Counted from the stretch's first letter, positions 5,985 through 13,389 are shown. The stretch: 13,488 nt of DNA from Desulfobacteraceae bacterium 4572_19 (GCA_002084385.1 NBLS01000098.1:1-13488); one strand, 5' to 3'. The notes: generated from the sequence alone by a model not told the origin. Numbers and translations: made by a program.

Positions 5985-7183
5985 CAATAGATAAAAATAA
6001 TAAAACAGCGGTTATAGATATTTCAACAGATGTTTTAATAATAAGCAGTGCAGTCGAAGTTTTTAAACTTGCAATTGATATTGCCAATGCAGGTTACAAA
6101 ACAATGGTTGCAGGTAAACATGAGTTATCAGCTGTATCTTCTATTGCACAAGAGTGTGGTGTTAAAATATTACATAAAGAGATCCTTGTAAATTTATCAG
6201 GAGTCCCCGGTAACTTTAAGGTAACTTTTAAAAAAGATAATGAAACTGTTCAACGAATATTTGGTGCGATTGTTGTTGCCGGTCATTATGAAGTAGAACT
6301 TCTTAACGAGAGTTATGGTCTGAAATTTTTAAACAATGTTATTACGTTGTCAAAATTGGAAGAAATTTTACATGATTATAAACCGGAAATAAATAACATA
6401 GCTTTTCTTGCAGGTTTTGCCCATGAAGGAACCGTACTTGATACGAAAAGAGTTCTAAAGTGCATGTCAACTCTTCAGGATATGGAAGAGATCAATACTT
6501 ATCTATATATTAACAATATTAAAGTTGCACAACATGATGTAGAAAAAGAGTTTACAACTGTGCGGGATAAGGGTGCTATTACATTTAAGCTGACAGAAAT
6601 GCCCCAAATAACACAGACGGAGTCTTCTCTTAAAATTTTATTTCAAGATCCAGTAATTAGAAAAACTGTGGAGCATTCACCGGACTTAATTGTTGTAGAA
6701 GATAGAATGATACCTGCTGGAATTAATGCTGAAATTGCACAAATTTTAAAAATTGATATTACAAAATCAGGCTTTCTTCAAAAAGATAATGTACATAGAT
6801 TTCCGGTACAATCAAATCGTGAGGGAATATTTGTTACGGGTCATGCACGGGATGTGATGACTTATTCTGAGTATTTGATAGATTCGGATAATGTTGTTTT
6901 AAGAGTAAAGGAATTTCTTGGAAATGGGGAAAAAAGTGTTCCCTTAAACAAGGCGGTGGTAAATGATGATAAATGCACAATTTGTCTTACATGCTACAGA
7001 TGTTGTCCCCATGGTGCGATTGAAATAGATGGTGATAGGGCTGTTATTTCATCCATTGCATGTCAAGGTTGTGGTATTTGTGCAAGTGAGTGTCCGATGG
7101 ATGCAATTCAAATAATCGGTTTTAACGATGATGATTTAAAGGTTGAAATTAAAAACGCAACTCATGTCTATGAAAATAATTGA
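5981..7183 (+). CDS. HdrA/QmoB-like protein with two C-terminal [4Fe-4S] clusters
   Basis: This 400-residue protein resembles the QmoB/HdrA electron-transfer family in its second half. Residues ~245-320 include the FAD-domain end DLIVVEDRMIPAGINAEIAQILKIDITKSGF and GIFVTGHARDVM. A ferredoxin pair follows: CxxCxxCxxxCCP at residues ~332-343 and CQGCGICASECP at ~361-372. The N-terminal Rossmann region (VLIISSAVEVFKLAIDIANAGYKTMVA) has lost the GxGxxG glycines, so nucleotide binding there is doubtful. It probably relays electrons between the preceding HdrA-like subunit and the MvhD-like protein. The start follows a strong GGAGGAGGG and overlaps the ancestral stop of the upstream gene. Its 3' end overlaps the next gene by about 20 bases. 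Family call firm; exact partner inferred from order. Confidence 0.78.
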   Translation: MTIDKNNKTAVIDISTDVLIISSAVEVFKLAIDIANAGYKTMVAGKHELSAVSSIAQECGVKILHKEILVNLSGVPGNFKVTFKKDNETVQRIFGAIVVAGHYEVELLNESYGLKFLNNVITLSKLEEILHDYKPEINNIAFLAGFAHEGTVLDTKRVLKCMSTLQDMEEINTYLYINNIKVAQHDVEKEFTTVRDKGAITFKLTEMPQITQTESSLKILFQDPVIRKTVEHSPDLIVVEDRMIPAGINAEIAQILKIDITKSGFLQKDNVHRFPVQSNREGIFVTGHARDVMTYSEYLIDSDNVVLRVKEFLGNGEKSVPLNKAVVNDDKCTICLTCYRCCPHGAIEIDGDRAVISSIACQGCGICASECPMDAIQIIGFNDDDLKVEIKNATHVYENN

Positions 7184-7472
7184 AGTTCCATGTGCAGGAA
7201 AGGTTGATGCCGAATATATTTTATCAGCATTTGTAGAGGGTGCAGATGGTGTTATGGTTATAGCTTGCCACGAGGGAAATTGTAAGGCCGAACGTGGTAA
7301 TACATTTGCAAAGTGGCGTGTAAATGATCTTTACAATAAAATGGAGAAAATAGGTCTCGATAAACAACGTTTAAAGTTTGCAACAGTAGCATCTAATATG
7401 GGGAAAAACTTTGCTGACCTTGTAGGTGAAATGAGTGAAACAGTGAGTAAGCTTGCTTTAAAGGATTATTAA
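7164..7472 (+). CDS. mvhD: MvhD/FlpD-like hydrogenase Fe-S subunit, short at N-terminus
   Basis: This roughly 102-residue protein (from the ATG at 7164; another in-frame ATG is at 7170) is of the MvhD/FlpD family, which carries a [2Fe-2S] cluster and links HdrA to a hydrogenase or other donor. Visible family elements: KIIEVPCAGKVDAEYILSAFVEGADGVMVIACHEGNCKAERGNTFAKWRV, equal to the usual V-x-C-S-G-R-V-D and CHxGxC motifs, then LKFATVASNMGKNFADLV. Family members are normally about 130-140 residues and begin with a CNWCxYAGAD-like segment. That part, with two conserved cysteines, is absent. The upstream bases encode the end of the HdrA/QmoB-like protein instead. No good ribosome site is seen, so translation is probably coupled to the overlapping upstream gene. 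Confidence 0.75.
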   Translation: MSMKIIEVPCAGKVDAEYILSAFVEGADGVMVIACHEGNCKAERGNTFAKWRVNDLYNKMEKIGLDKQRLKFATVASNMGKNFADLVGEMSETVSKLALKDY

Positions 7473-7556
7473 AAAGTAACTTGTGTTTCTTAAATATTGA
7501 TAGGCACCTTAGCACTTTATTTATTTCCGACTTTTTTGGTGGAAAGATAAGAATGT

Positions 7557-8030
7557 CTATGCATTGTCTATGTAATCACCCCGTTGCATTTTAAACTGTT
7601 CAAGACGTATTGTTGTAAGAAGCTGGTTTATTATATCTCCAAGTTCATCATCGCTGTTTGAATCCTGTTGGTATTCACTGTCAGCAGATAATGCCATATT
7701 AAGAATTGAATTAAGTTGAGGCTCAATTTCTTTAAGTGTTTTTGAAGGATTGCCGATATCTTTTATATAATTTTCGAGAAGGTCAAAAGTATCATTAATT
7801 TTTTCCGGAATGGTTTGGTTGGAATTTTCAATAATATGGTGTAAATTAATCGGAGCAGGTTCATAAAGTCGTTTGGTACTATCAGTTTCTTCAGTTAAAT
7901 TTATTTTATCAGTTGCATGGTCAAGCAGACCCTGAAAAATACCATTTGGTTTATACGATTGATTTTTTGGAAGAGGAACTTCCGGTTTTATTATATTCTG
8001 TTTTATTATATCGGGGGAGTAAATTTTCAT
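7557..8030 (-). CDS. Unrecognised helical protein, 157 residues
   Basis: I do not recognise this gene with confidence. It starts MKIYSPDIIKQNIIKPEVPLP, has a Pro/Asn/Lys-rich N-terminal third with no predicted fold, and an acidic helical C-terminal half (TFDLLENYIKDIGNPSKTLKEIEPQLNSILNMAL, then DDELGDIINQLLTTIRLEQFKMQRGDYIDNA). It has no signal peptide, membrane segment or cysteine. The start is well supported by GAGG six bases upstream. It is alone on the minus strand, convergent with the mvhD-like gene (84-base gap) and divergent from the YqgE/AlgH gene. The ordered C-terminal half with a disordered N-terminus suggests a protein-protein adaptor. That is only a guess. Confidence 0.6.
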   Translation of the reverse strand: MKIYSPDIIKQNIIKPEVPLPKNQSYKPNGIFQGLLDHATDKINLTEETDSTKRLYEPAPINLHHIIENSNQTIPEKINDTFDLLENYIKDIGNPSKTLKEIEPQLNSILNMALSADSEYQQDSNSDDELGDIINQLLTTIRLEQFKMQRGDYIDNA

Positions 8031-8190
8031 TGTTGACCTCTTTTTAAAAATTTTTAGGACTCACTAAAAAATAATTTGTACTTCTTTAACGTTGATATGT
8101 CTAATTGGGTTGCGTTGTGAAAGCTCAAAATATGATCCCTACGTTTTCATAACACAATCTAATCTCCGGTGCTCAACACTTAATGAATAC
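8031..8190. other. Intergenic stretch with no clear feature
   Basis: Between the 157-residue minus-strand gene and the R1 element at 8191 I see no gene or clear promoter. There is only a weak 5-bp inverted repeat (TTGTG at about 8114, CACAA at about 8152). An open reading frame from 8092 runs into the R1 palindrome and looks spurious. Confidence 0.4.
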
Positions 8191-8400
8191 GTAAGCGTTC
8201 ACAATACCTTATCTTCGCATAAACAGCTTGTCATATATAGGACAACTATTATATGCCAAGCTGTTTATGCGAATATAAGGCATTTGTGAACGCTTACAAA
8301 TGTGAGATTACCGATTGAGTTTAAGTCAAGAAAAAAATTTGTGAACGCTTACAAATGTGAGATTACCGAAAAATAACATTTTTTGGTCGTGAACGGTTAC
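8191..8400. mobile_element. R1 element, copy 4: palindrome plus duplicated terminal module
   Basis: The palindrome arms are 8191-8236 and 8251-8297, as in copy 3 but with extra changes in the left arm. A 33-bp stretch occurs twice (8282-8314 and 8337-8369, offset 55): the inner end GTGAACGCTTAC followed by AAATGTGAGATTACCGA. The second occurrence continues to the complete terminus GTGAACGGTTAC at 8400. That 60-bp part (8341-8400) is flanked on both sides by AAAAATTT (8333-8340 and 8401-8408). The locus may hold two nested insertions or a partial duplication. It ends 20 bases before the algH-like ATG, so that gene's promoter must lie in or beyond the element. Confidence 0.75.
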
Positions 8401-8419
8401 AAAAATTTAAGGGGATGTA

Positions 8420-9010
8420 ATGAATTATGAAAAATATATTTTTCTAAACGGGCATTTTATTGTTGCCATGCCAGATCTTGTTGGTAAAGATTTTGAAAGG
8501 TCAGTCATTTGTATTTGTGAACATACGGAGGAAGGGGCTTTTGGAATAATTATTAACAAGATTCATCAAACTCATACAGTGCAGAACCTTTTTGAAGAGT
8601 TAAATATTAAATGTAAGTGTAATTTATCAAATATTCCAATATACACGGGCGGACATGTTCAGGTAAATGAAGTATTTATTTTGCATGGCCCCCCCTTTGA
8701 TTGGGTTGGGTGTTTACCAATAAATTCTTCGCTTGCACTTTGTAATACACAAGATATTCTTGAAGCAATTGCTAATGGAAAAGGACCGAAATCTTATATT
8801 ATCGCTTTAGGTTCAGCAGGGTGGGGTGCAGGGCAGTTGGAAAATGAGATAAAAGAAAATTTATGGCTGAATTTTCCAGCTAATAGTACTGCTTTTCATA
8901 AAAATATTGAAAAAAAATGGGATGAAGTGCTGAAAGATAATGGTATTGATCCTATTATATTTTCAGCAAATGCCTGTGCAAATTTTGGCGGACTTTATGG
9001 TTTATCTTAA
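8420..9010 (+). CDS. YqgE/AlgH family protein (UPF0301)
   Basis: This is a 196-residue, full-length YqgE/AlgH protein. Family features: LNGHFIVAMPDLVGKDFERSVICICEHTEEGAFGIIINK at the N-terminus, IYTGGHVQVNEVFILHG in the middle, and the signature GSAGWGAGQLENEIKENLWL near residues 132-150. The fold is known, but the biochemical role is not settled; in Pseudomonas AlgH was linked to alginate regulation. It is cytoplasmic, with no signal peptide or membrane segment. The ATG at 8420 has AAGGGG five bases upstream. That ribosome site sits just outside an R1 element, so expression probably depends on sequence within it. A 60-bp R1 module and a gene for a dynamin-like GTPase follow on the same strand, separated by 148 bases. 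Confidence 0.9.
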   Translation: MNYEKYIFLNGHFIVAMPDLVGKDFERSVICICEHTEEGAFGIIINKIHQTHTVQNLFEELNIKCKCNLSNIPIYTGGHVQVNEVFILHGPPFDWVGCLPINSSLALCNTQDILEAIANGKGPKSYIIALGSAGWGAGQLENEIKENLWLNFPANSTAFHKNIEKKWDEVLKDNGIDPIIFSANACANFGGLYGLS

Positions 9011-9030
9011 AACCCAAAATCTAAAAAAGG

Positions 9031-9090
9031 ATAACCGTTCATAAACAAGAAATGTGATTTTTCGGTAATCTCACATTTGTAAGCGTTCAG
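9031..9090. mobile_element. R1 short module, copy 5, abutting the dynamin-like gene
   Basis: This is a 60-bp R1 terminal module in reverse orientation: ATAACCGTTCAT at the left (first G mutated), AAATGTGA/TCACATTT hairpin arms, and GTAAGCGTTCA at the right. It has no clear flanking duplication. The open frame of the dynamin-like gene continues upstream of its ATG into the right end of this module. Confidence 0.75.
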
Positions 9091-9158
9091 ATGAACTTCT
9101 TCAGATAAATCGGGATATTTTATTTTTTCTTGATGAAAATAGTAATAAAAAATCCAAT

Positions 9159-11435
9159 ATGATTAATAATTTTCTTGCAGAGTCTTTTAATGATGTAAAA
9201 AAAAAATGTTTGGATATTGAAAAACAACTTCAAGAAGATTGCATTCGTGTTGCCGTTGTCGGTACTATAAAATCAGGAAAAAGTACATTTATAAATTCGA
9301 TGTTATGTGGCGACTATTTAAAAAGAGGTGCAGGAGTTGTTACGTCCATTGTTACTAAAGTGCATTGTGCAGAAAAATTTCAGGCAACGATTCAATTTAA
9401 ATCATGGGATAAAATAAATGAGGAAATTCGTCAGGCTATGGTTTTATTCCCATTGACTGTACCTGCTTCAGCCAATTTCATGTCTTCCGATTTTAATTCA
9501 TCAGGTTTTAATTTATCAGATTCTACTTCATTAGGTTCTACTTCATCAGATTTTAATATACCAAATTCTAATATAACTGGTTCTACATTAAGTAATTCCC
9601 AAGCAAATAAGCTTGATTTGGATAAATTTGATTTAAGGCGGAAAAAAGATCGGGAATTTCTTAGCTTATCTTTAAAATCCCTGGGTGCTGATCGGCATTT
9701 AAGTAATAATATGCGAAACACAAATTCAGTTTTATTAATTTCATACTTAAACGGTTACCCACAAATTAAAAATATTATTGAAGCTGATCCTGTTATAAAA
9801 CATTTTAATGAAGAAGATTTCGCCCACCATAGAAAATATGTTGGAGATGAGTCACTTGCGGTTTATATTGATGATATTCAACTTTCCATAAAGTCAAACT
9901 TATTAGACAATAGTATTGAAATTGCAGATTGTCAGGGCAGTGATTCTCCAAACCCTCTTCATCTTACCGGAATTGTAGAATACCTTTTGCAAACAAACCT
10001 GATTGTTTATGTAATCAGCAGCCGTACAGGATTGAGGGAAGCAGATATTAAGTTTCTCTCCATAATTAGAAAAATGGGAATTCTTGATACTGTTTTATTT
10101 GTATTGAATTTTGATATTAATGAACATGAATCTTTAGAAAACTTAAAATGCCTTTCCCAAAAAATATACGATGATTTATCACTTATAAAACCTTGCCCAC
10201 AAATATTTATAATTTCTGCATTGTTTAATCTTTTTAAAGCATCTTTTGATAGAAAAACACATGATAAAAAAACACAAAGTGATAATACTCTTTCAATAAA
10301 AGATTGTGCAAGGTTTGAGCTATGGAAAAAAGAAGAAAACTTTATAGCACTTTCAAATAGCGAAACAGTACGATATAACGATGCCTTAAACCAGCTTTTA
10401 TACAAAAAACGTTATTTACTCCTTTTAAATAATCATTTGGAACGACTTGCTCTTACAATTAATGCTTTGTATGGAAAAGTTCAATTAATTAAAAAATTGC
10501 TTTCCAAAGATATAGCCGGTGCATCTGAAATAACCGGCAAAATACAATCTCTTGGAGAAAATACCAGTCAGATAACAACTTTTGTGAAAGCAGCTTTAAG
10601 TGGGGCAACAGTTAGATTAAAAAATGAAATTGATAAAGATATTGATAAGTTTTTTAAAATTAACCAAGGTACTCTGTTTTATAAAATAAATAATTTTATA
10701 GATAGTTATCAAGTTTCATTTGAAAAATATGAAGAAGATTTTATTTCTGCAGGATTTTCTCCGACACTATATCTTATTTTTCAGGAGTTTAAATGCTCTT
10801 TTGATAAATATATAACAGAATCAGTAAATCCTGAAATATTTGGTTTTATAAGTGAATGTGAGGAAAAAATTCAAAGAACCCTTAAAGGTGTTGCCGGAAC
10901 ATTTGACCTTAAAATTTCAGATACACTTGCCTTATACGAAAATGTAATGGATGAGCTGGAAATATCCCTGGGGAAAAGTAAAGGTATAATACTTTCCGAT
11001 ACAGAAGCTTTAAAAAAACTTTTGGGTTTAAAGTTACCTTCTAATGTTATTCCTGTCAGATACAGTGCAAAAATCCGAACAGAAGCTGTGATGCGGTTTA
11101 GATTTTATAAAATTGTCAATTTTGTAAGAAGAGTTCTTCATAAACCTGTTAAAAAAGACCAAAATGAATCCTATCTTGCTCTTTACGGTAATGTGTTAGG
11201 GTTAAAACGTGAAACAAAAAAGGCTGTGAAACAATATATTGTAAGCTATAAAGAGACTCTTAAATTAGAGTATTTTACGAAATTTGTGGATGCTCTTTCA
11301 AATAGTATTAATGAAAATGTATTGGATATGCTGAAATTATATGTAACAGATTTGCAGGAGTGGGCAGAAGCCACAGTTGGAGATATAAATAGGGGAATAG
11401 AGCCTACTTTTCACCTCCCCTGGGTTTGTTTTTAA
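9159..11435 (+). CDS. Dynamin-like large GTPase, N-terminus cut by R1
   Basis: This 758-residue bacterial dynamin-family GTPase probably acts at membranes. The P-loop G-T-I-K-S-G-K-S-T is at residues 35-43, switch I lies within GAGVVTSIVTKV (T62), and the DxxG motif is DCQG (257-260) in EIADCQGSDSPNPLHL. A G4-like NFD is at 317-319, where NKxD is usual, and ISA (352-354) is the G5 region. Residues 380-758 are mainly helical, as in a dynamin stalk, with no obvious transmembrane pair. A 40-residue Ser/Asn pentad repeat interrupts the GTPase domain at 109-148. The ATG at 9159 has no ribosome site. The same frame stays open upstream to 9069 and from 9090 reads DELLQINRDILFFLDENSNKKSN, which looks like true coding. 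The original start was probably lost to the R1 module. Confidence 0.85.
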   Translation: MINNFLAESFNDVKKKCLDIEKQLQEDCIRVAVVGTIKSGKSTFINSMLCGDYLKRGAGVVTSIVTKVHCAEKFQATIQFKSWDKINEEIRQAMVLFPLTVPASANFMSSDFNSSGFNLSDSTSLGSTSSDFNIPNSNITGSTLSNSQANKLDLDKFDLRRKKDREFLSLSLKSLGADRHLSNNMRNTNSVLLISYLNGYPQIKNIIEADPVIKHFNEEDFAHHRKYVGDESLAVYIDDIQLSIKSNLLDNSIEIADCQGSDSPNPLHLTGIVEYLLQTNLIVYVISSRTGLREADIKFLSIIRKMGILDTVLFVLNFDINEHESLENLKCLSQKIYDDLSLIKPCPQIFIISALFNLFKASFDRKTHDKKTQSDNTLSIKDCARFELWKKEENFIALSNSETVRYNDALNQLLYKKRYLLLLNNHLERLALTINALYGKVQLIKKLLSKDIAGASEITGKIQSLGENTSQITTFVKAALSGATVRLKNEIDKDIDKFFKINQGTLFYKINNFIDSYQVSFEKYEEDFISAGFSPTLYLIFQEFKCSFDKYITESVNPEIFGFISECEEKIQRTLKGVAGTFDLKISDTLALYENVMDELEISLGKSKGIILSDTEALKKLLGLKLPSNVIPVRYSAKIRTEAVMRFRFYKIVNFVRRVLHKPVKKDQNESYLALYGNVLGLKRETKKAVKQYIVSYKETLKLEYFTKFVDALSNSINENVLDMLKLYVTDLQEWAEATVGDINRGIEPTFHLPWVCF
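9483..9602 (+). repeat. 15-bp tandem repeat inside the dynamin-like GTPase
   Basis: Eight imperfect 15-bp units encode pentads SSDFN, SSGFN, LSDST, SLGST, SSDFN, IPNSN, ITGST and LSNSQ (residues 109-148). The unit matches at DNA level too (for example TCATCAGATTTTAAT and TCATCAGGTTTTAAT), so it arose by recent tandem duplication. The unit is a multiple of three, so copy number can change without breaking the frame. It lies between switch I and the DxxG motif in a flexible, polar loop. Confidence 0.85.
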
Positions 11436-11442
11436 ATGGATG

Positions 11443-11468
11443 ACTATTTGTCATAGCAAGTTTTAAAG
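11443..11468. repeat. Partial R2 repeat between convergent genes
   Basis: ACTATTTGTCATAGCAAGTT matches the 3' part of R2 copy 2 (ACTATTTGCCATAACAGATT) and copy 4. It lies in the 27-base gap between the dynamin stop and the end of the chimeric ORF, overlapping the last codons of the latter. GGATGAC (11438-11444) and GTCATCC (11472-11478) flank it as an inverted repeat that could act as a shared terminator; the evidence for that is weak. Confidence 0.45.
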
Positions 11469-13349
11469 GATGTCATCCACAGGTGTATATTTAAGATTAA
11501 ACGCATCGGCTACAGCTTTGTATGTAATTTTGCCATTAATAATGTTTATTCCTGTTTTTATTTCATTGCTATCTAAAGCAGCCTGTTTCCATCCTTTATT
11601 AGCAATTTCCAAAGCATATGGAAGTGTCGCATTTGTAAGAGCCAGAGTGGATGTCATTGGGACTGCACCCGGCATATTTGCAACGCAGTAATGAATAATA
11701 TCATCCACAACGAAGATTGGGTTTCCGTGGGTTGTTGCTTTTGAAGTTTCAAAACAGCCACCCTGATCAATAGCTACGTCAACGAGAACTGCTCCTTTTT
11801 TCATTGTTTTTAGCATCTCTTTTGTAACAAGTTTGGGTGCTTTTGCACCGGTTACAAGAACCCCACCAATTACAGCATCAGCCTCTTTTATAAGTTCCCG
11901 TATTGTTGCTGGGGAAGACATAAGTGGAGTACAATTTTTTGGCATTACTTCCGAAAGATAACGCAGACGTTCAAGATTCATATCAAGAATATAAACATGT
12001 GCTCCCATTCCGCAGGCTACGTGTGCAGCCTGAATACCTACAGTTCCTCCGCCGATAATAATTATTTTAGCAGGAGGAGTGCCAGGTACTCCCCCCATAA
12101 GAATACCGCGTCCCCCAAAAGTTTTTTCCAGATATTTTGCAGCCTCTTGGGATGCAAGTCGTCCTGCAACTTCGCTCATAGGAGCTAACAGAGGCAGGGA
12201 ACCATTCGCATTTTCTATTGTTTCATAAGCAATATTTATGGAATTTGTGTCGATTAAGGCCGTTGTTAAATCTTTATTAGCCGCAAGGTGAAGATAGGTA
12301 AAAACAATCTGATCTTTTCGGATATGTGAATATTCAGAAGGTTGGGGCTCTTTAACATGCATTACCATATCGGAGCGATTAAATACTTCAGTAGCTGTTT
12401 CAACAATTTCAGCCCCAACTTCAATGTATAGGGTAAAAAGACCAGATTCAGTAATTGTAAGTAAAAGATCTAATTGACCACCATAACCACTGTTAATACT
12501 ATCGGGAGTAACCGTTCCGCTTGTGCCATGGGTCTCTAATAGTTCGTACCAAACGCCTTGAAATTCAATACTTCCACTATTCCCTAATAAAATACCGCCT
12601 TCGTGAACGCCATTTACAGGTAAATCAACATCAATATTTCCTATAGGTGTATCAACCGTTACATCCGCTATACCTGAAAAAACACCGTTAAATGTACCAC
12701 CTAACTCCCCTGTGTCATTTATTGCAACTTCCCAATTACCATTCCAGATACCATTTACAGGTTCAGAAAATTCACCTGACAAATGTTGTTCACCCAAAAA
12801 TGTATCTATCACAGCATCCCATGTGCCGGTTGCTGTGCCAGCCCATGTTCCATTCATTTTATTATTTAAAGTAAACCATTTTTCCTGTAATAAGACATTG
12901 ACTGAAAGTTTAATTGAAAAGGGTACTTTGCCTGTGGGACCTGCTGTATTTCCTGAAATATCTCCCGATAAGAGTATGGGAGAATCGCCGATCAAAGATA
13001 GTGTAAAAGCAATCCAATCTTTATTATCAATTGTTTTCCAGTATCCAATAATTATCTGCTTGTTCCAGTCATACTCCCCTTTAAACTCGCCACTTAACCC
13101 CGATGATGCAAAATGTCCGTAAATTGTAAAATCGTTCTGAACGGTATCAAGCGACCATGCACCGGTTATTAAACTCTCTTCAATAATAACTGGCTCATCA
13201 TAAGAAATTTCACCTTGAAATGTTCCTGTGATATTACCTGTGAATGTTTCTGCTGAAACATTTGTATAAAAAGTGAAAATTAACAGTAAAGAAAAAAGCA
13301 GTATTACTTTATTAGAAAAAAATTTGATTTGATAATTTTTTATAATCAT
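11463..13349 (-). CDS. Chimera: secreted beta-repeat domain fused to truncated alanine dehydrogenase
   Basis: This is one 628-codon frame with two unlike parts. Residues 1-33 are a signal peptide (KVILLFSLLLIFTFYTNVSA, cleavage after A33). Residues 34 to ~305 are Gly/Thr/Trp-rich beta repeats (NGTWAGTATGTW, NGIWNGNW, GGTFNGVFSG), as in secreted proteins. From about residue 308 (base ~12430) it becomes alanine dehydrogenase (Ald): YIEVGAEIVETATEVFNRSDMVMHVKEP, FTYLHLAANK, PMSEVAGRLASQEAAKYLE, Rossmann IIGGGTVGIQAA, DVAIDQGGCFETS, PGAVPMTSTLALTNATLPYAL. Likely catalytic K333, H354 and D528 remain. About the first 60 Ald residues, including the pyruvate-binding Arg of ENRVALTP, are gone. An exported Ald without that segment is unlikely to work as an NAD-dependent enzyme. 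AAGGAGA precedes the start. It could be an in-frame deletion fusing two genes, or an assembly join. Confidence 0.85.
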   Translation of the reverse strand: MIIKNYQIKFFSNKVILLFSLLLIFTFYTNVSAETFTGNITGTFQGEISYDEPVIIEESLITGAWSLDTVQNDFTIYGHFASSGLSGEFKGEYDWNKQIIIGYWKTIDNKDWIAFTLSLIGDSPILLSGDISGNTAGPTGKVPFSIKLSVNVLLQEKWFTLNNKMNGTWAGTATGTWDAVIDTFLGEQHLSGEFSEPVNGIWNGNWEVAINDTGELGGTFNGVFSGIADVTVDTPIGNIDVDLPVNGVHEGGILLGNSGSIEFQGVWYELLETHGTSGTVTPDSINSGYGGQLDLLLTITESGLFTLYIEVGAEIVETATEVFNRSDMVMHVKEPQPSEYSHIRKDQIVFTYLHLAANKDLTTALIDTNSINIAYETIENANGSLPLLAPMSEVAGRLASQEAAKYLEKTFGGRGILMGGVPGTPPAKIIIIGGGTVGIQAAHVACGMGAHVYILDMNLERLRYLSEVMPKNCTPLMSSPATIRELIKEADAVIGGVLVTGAKAPKLVTKEMLKTMKKGAVLVDVAIDQGGCFETSKATTHGNPIFVVDDIIHYCVANMPGAVPMTSTLALTNATLPYALEIANKGWKQAALDSNEIKTGINIINGKITYKAVADAFNLKYTPVDDIL

Positions 13350-13389
13350 GTAAATCTCCTTTCGCTTGTTTTCTTCGCATACTTAGGTA

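Noticed and set aside
8092..8289. Plus-strand 65-residue reading frame
   Set aside because: Half of it lies in the R1 palindrome. It has no ribosome site and no family resemblance.
8191..8400. CRISPR-like array suggested by repeated GTGAACG-TTAC units
   Set aside because: The units are not evenly spaced, the intervening sequence is itself repeated at other loci, and no cas genes are present.
12712..13122. Plus-strand 136-residue frame opposite the secreted domain
   Set aside because: It is a shadow of the Gly/Thr-rich beta-repeat coding on the minus strand. It has no start context.
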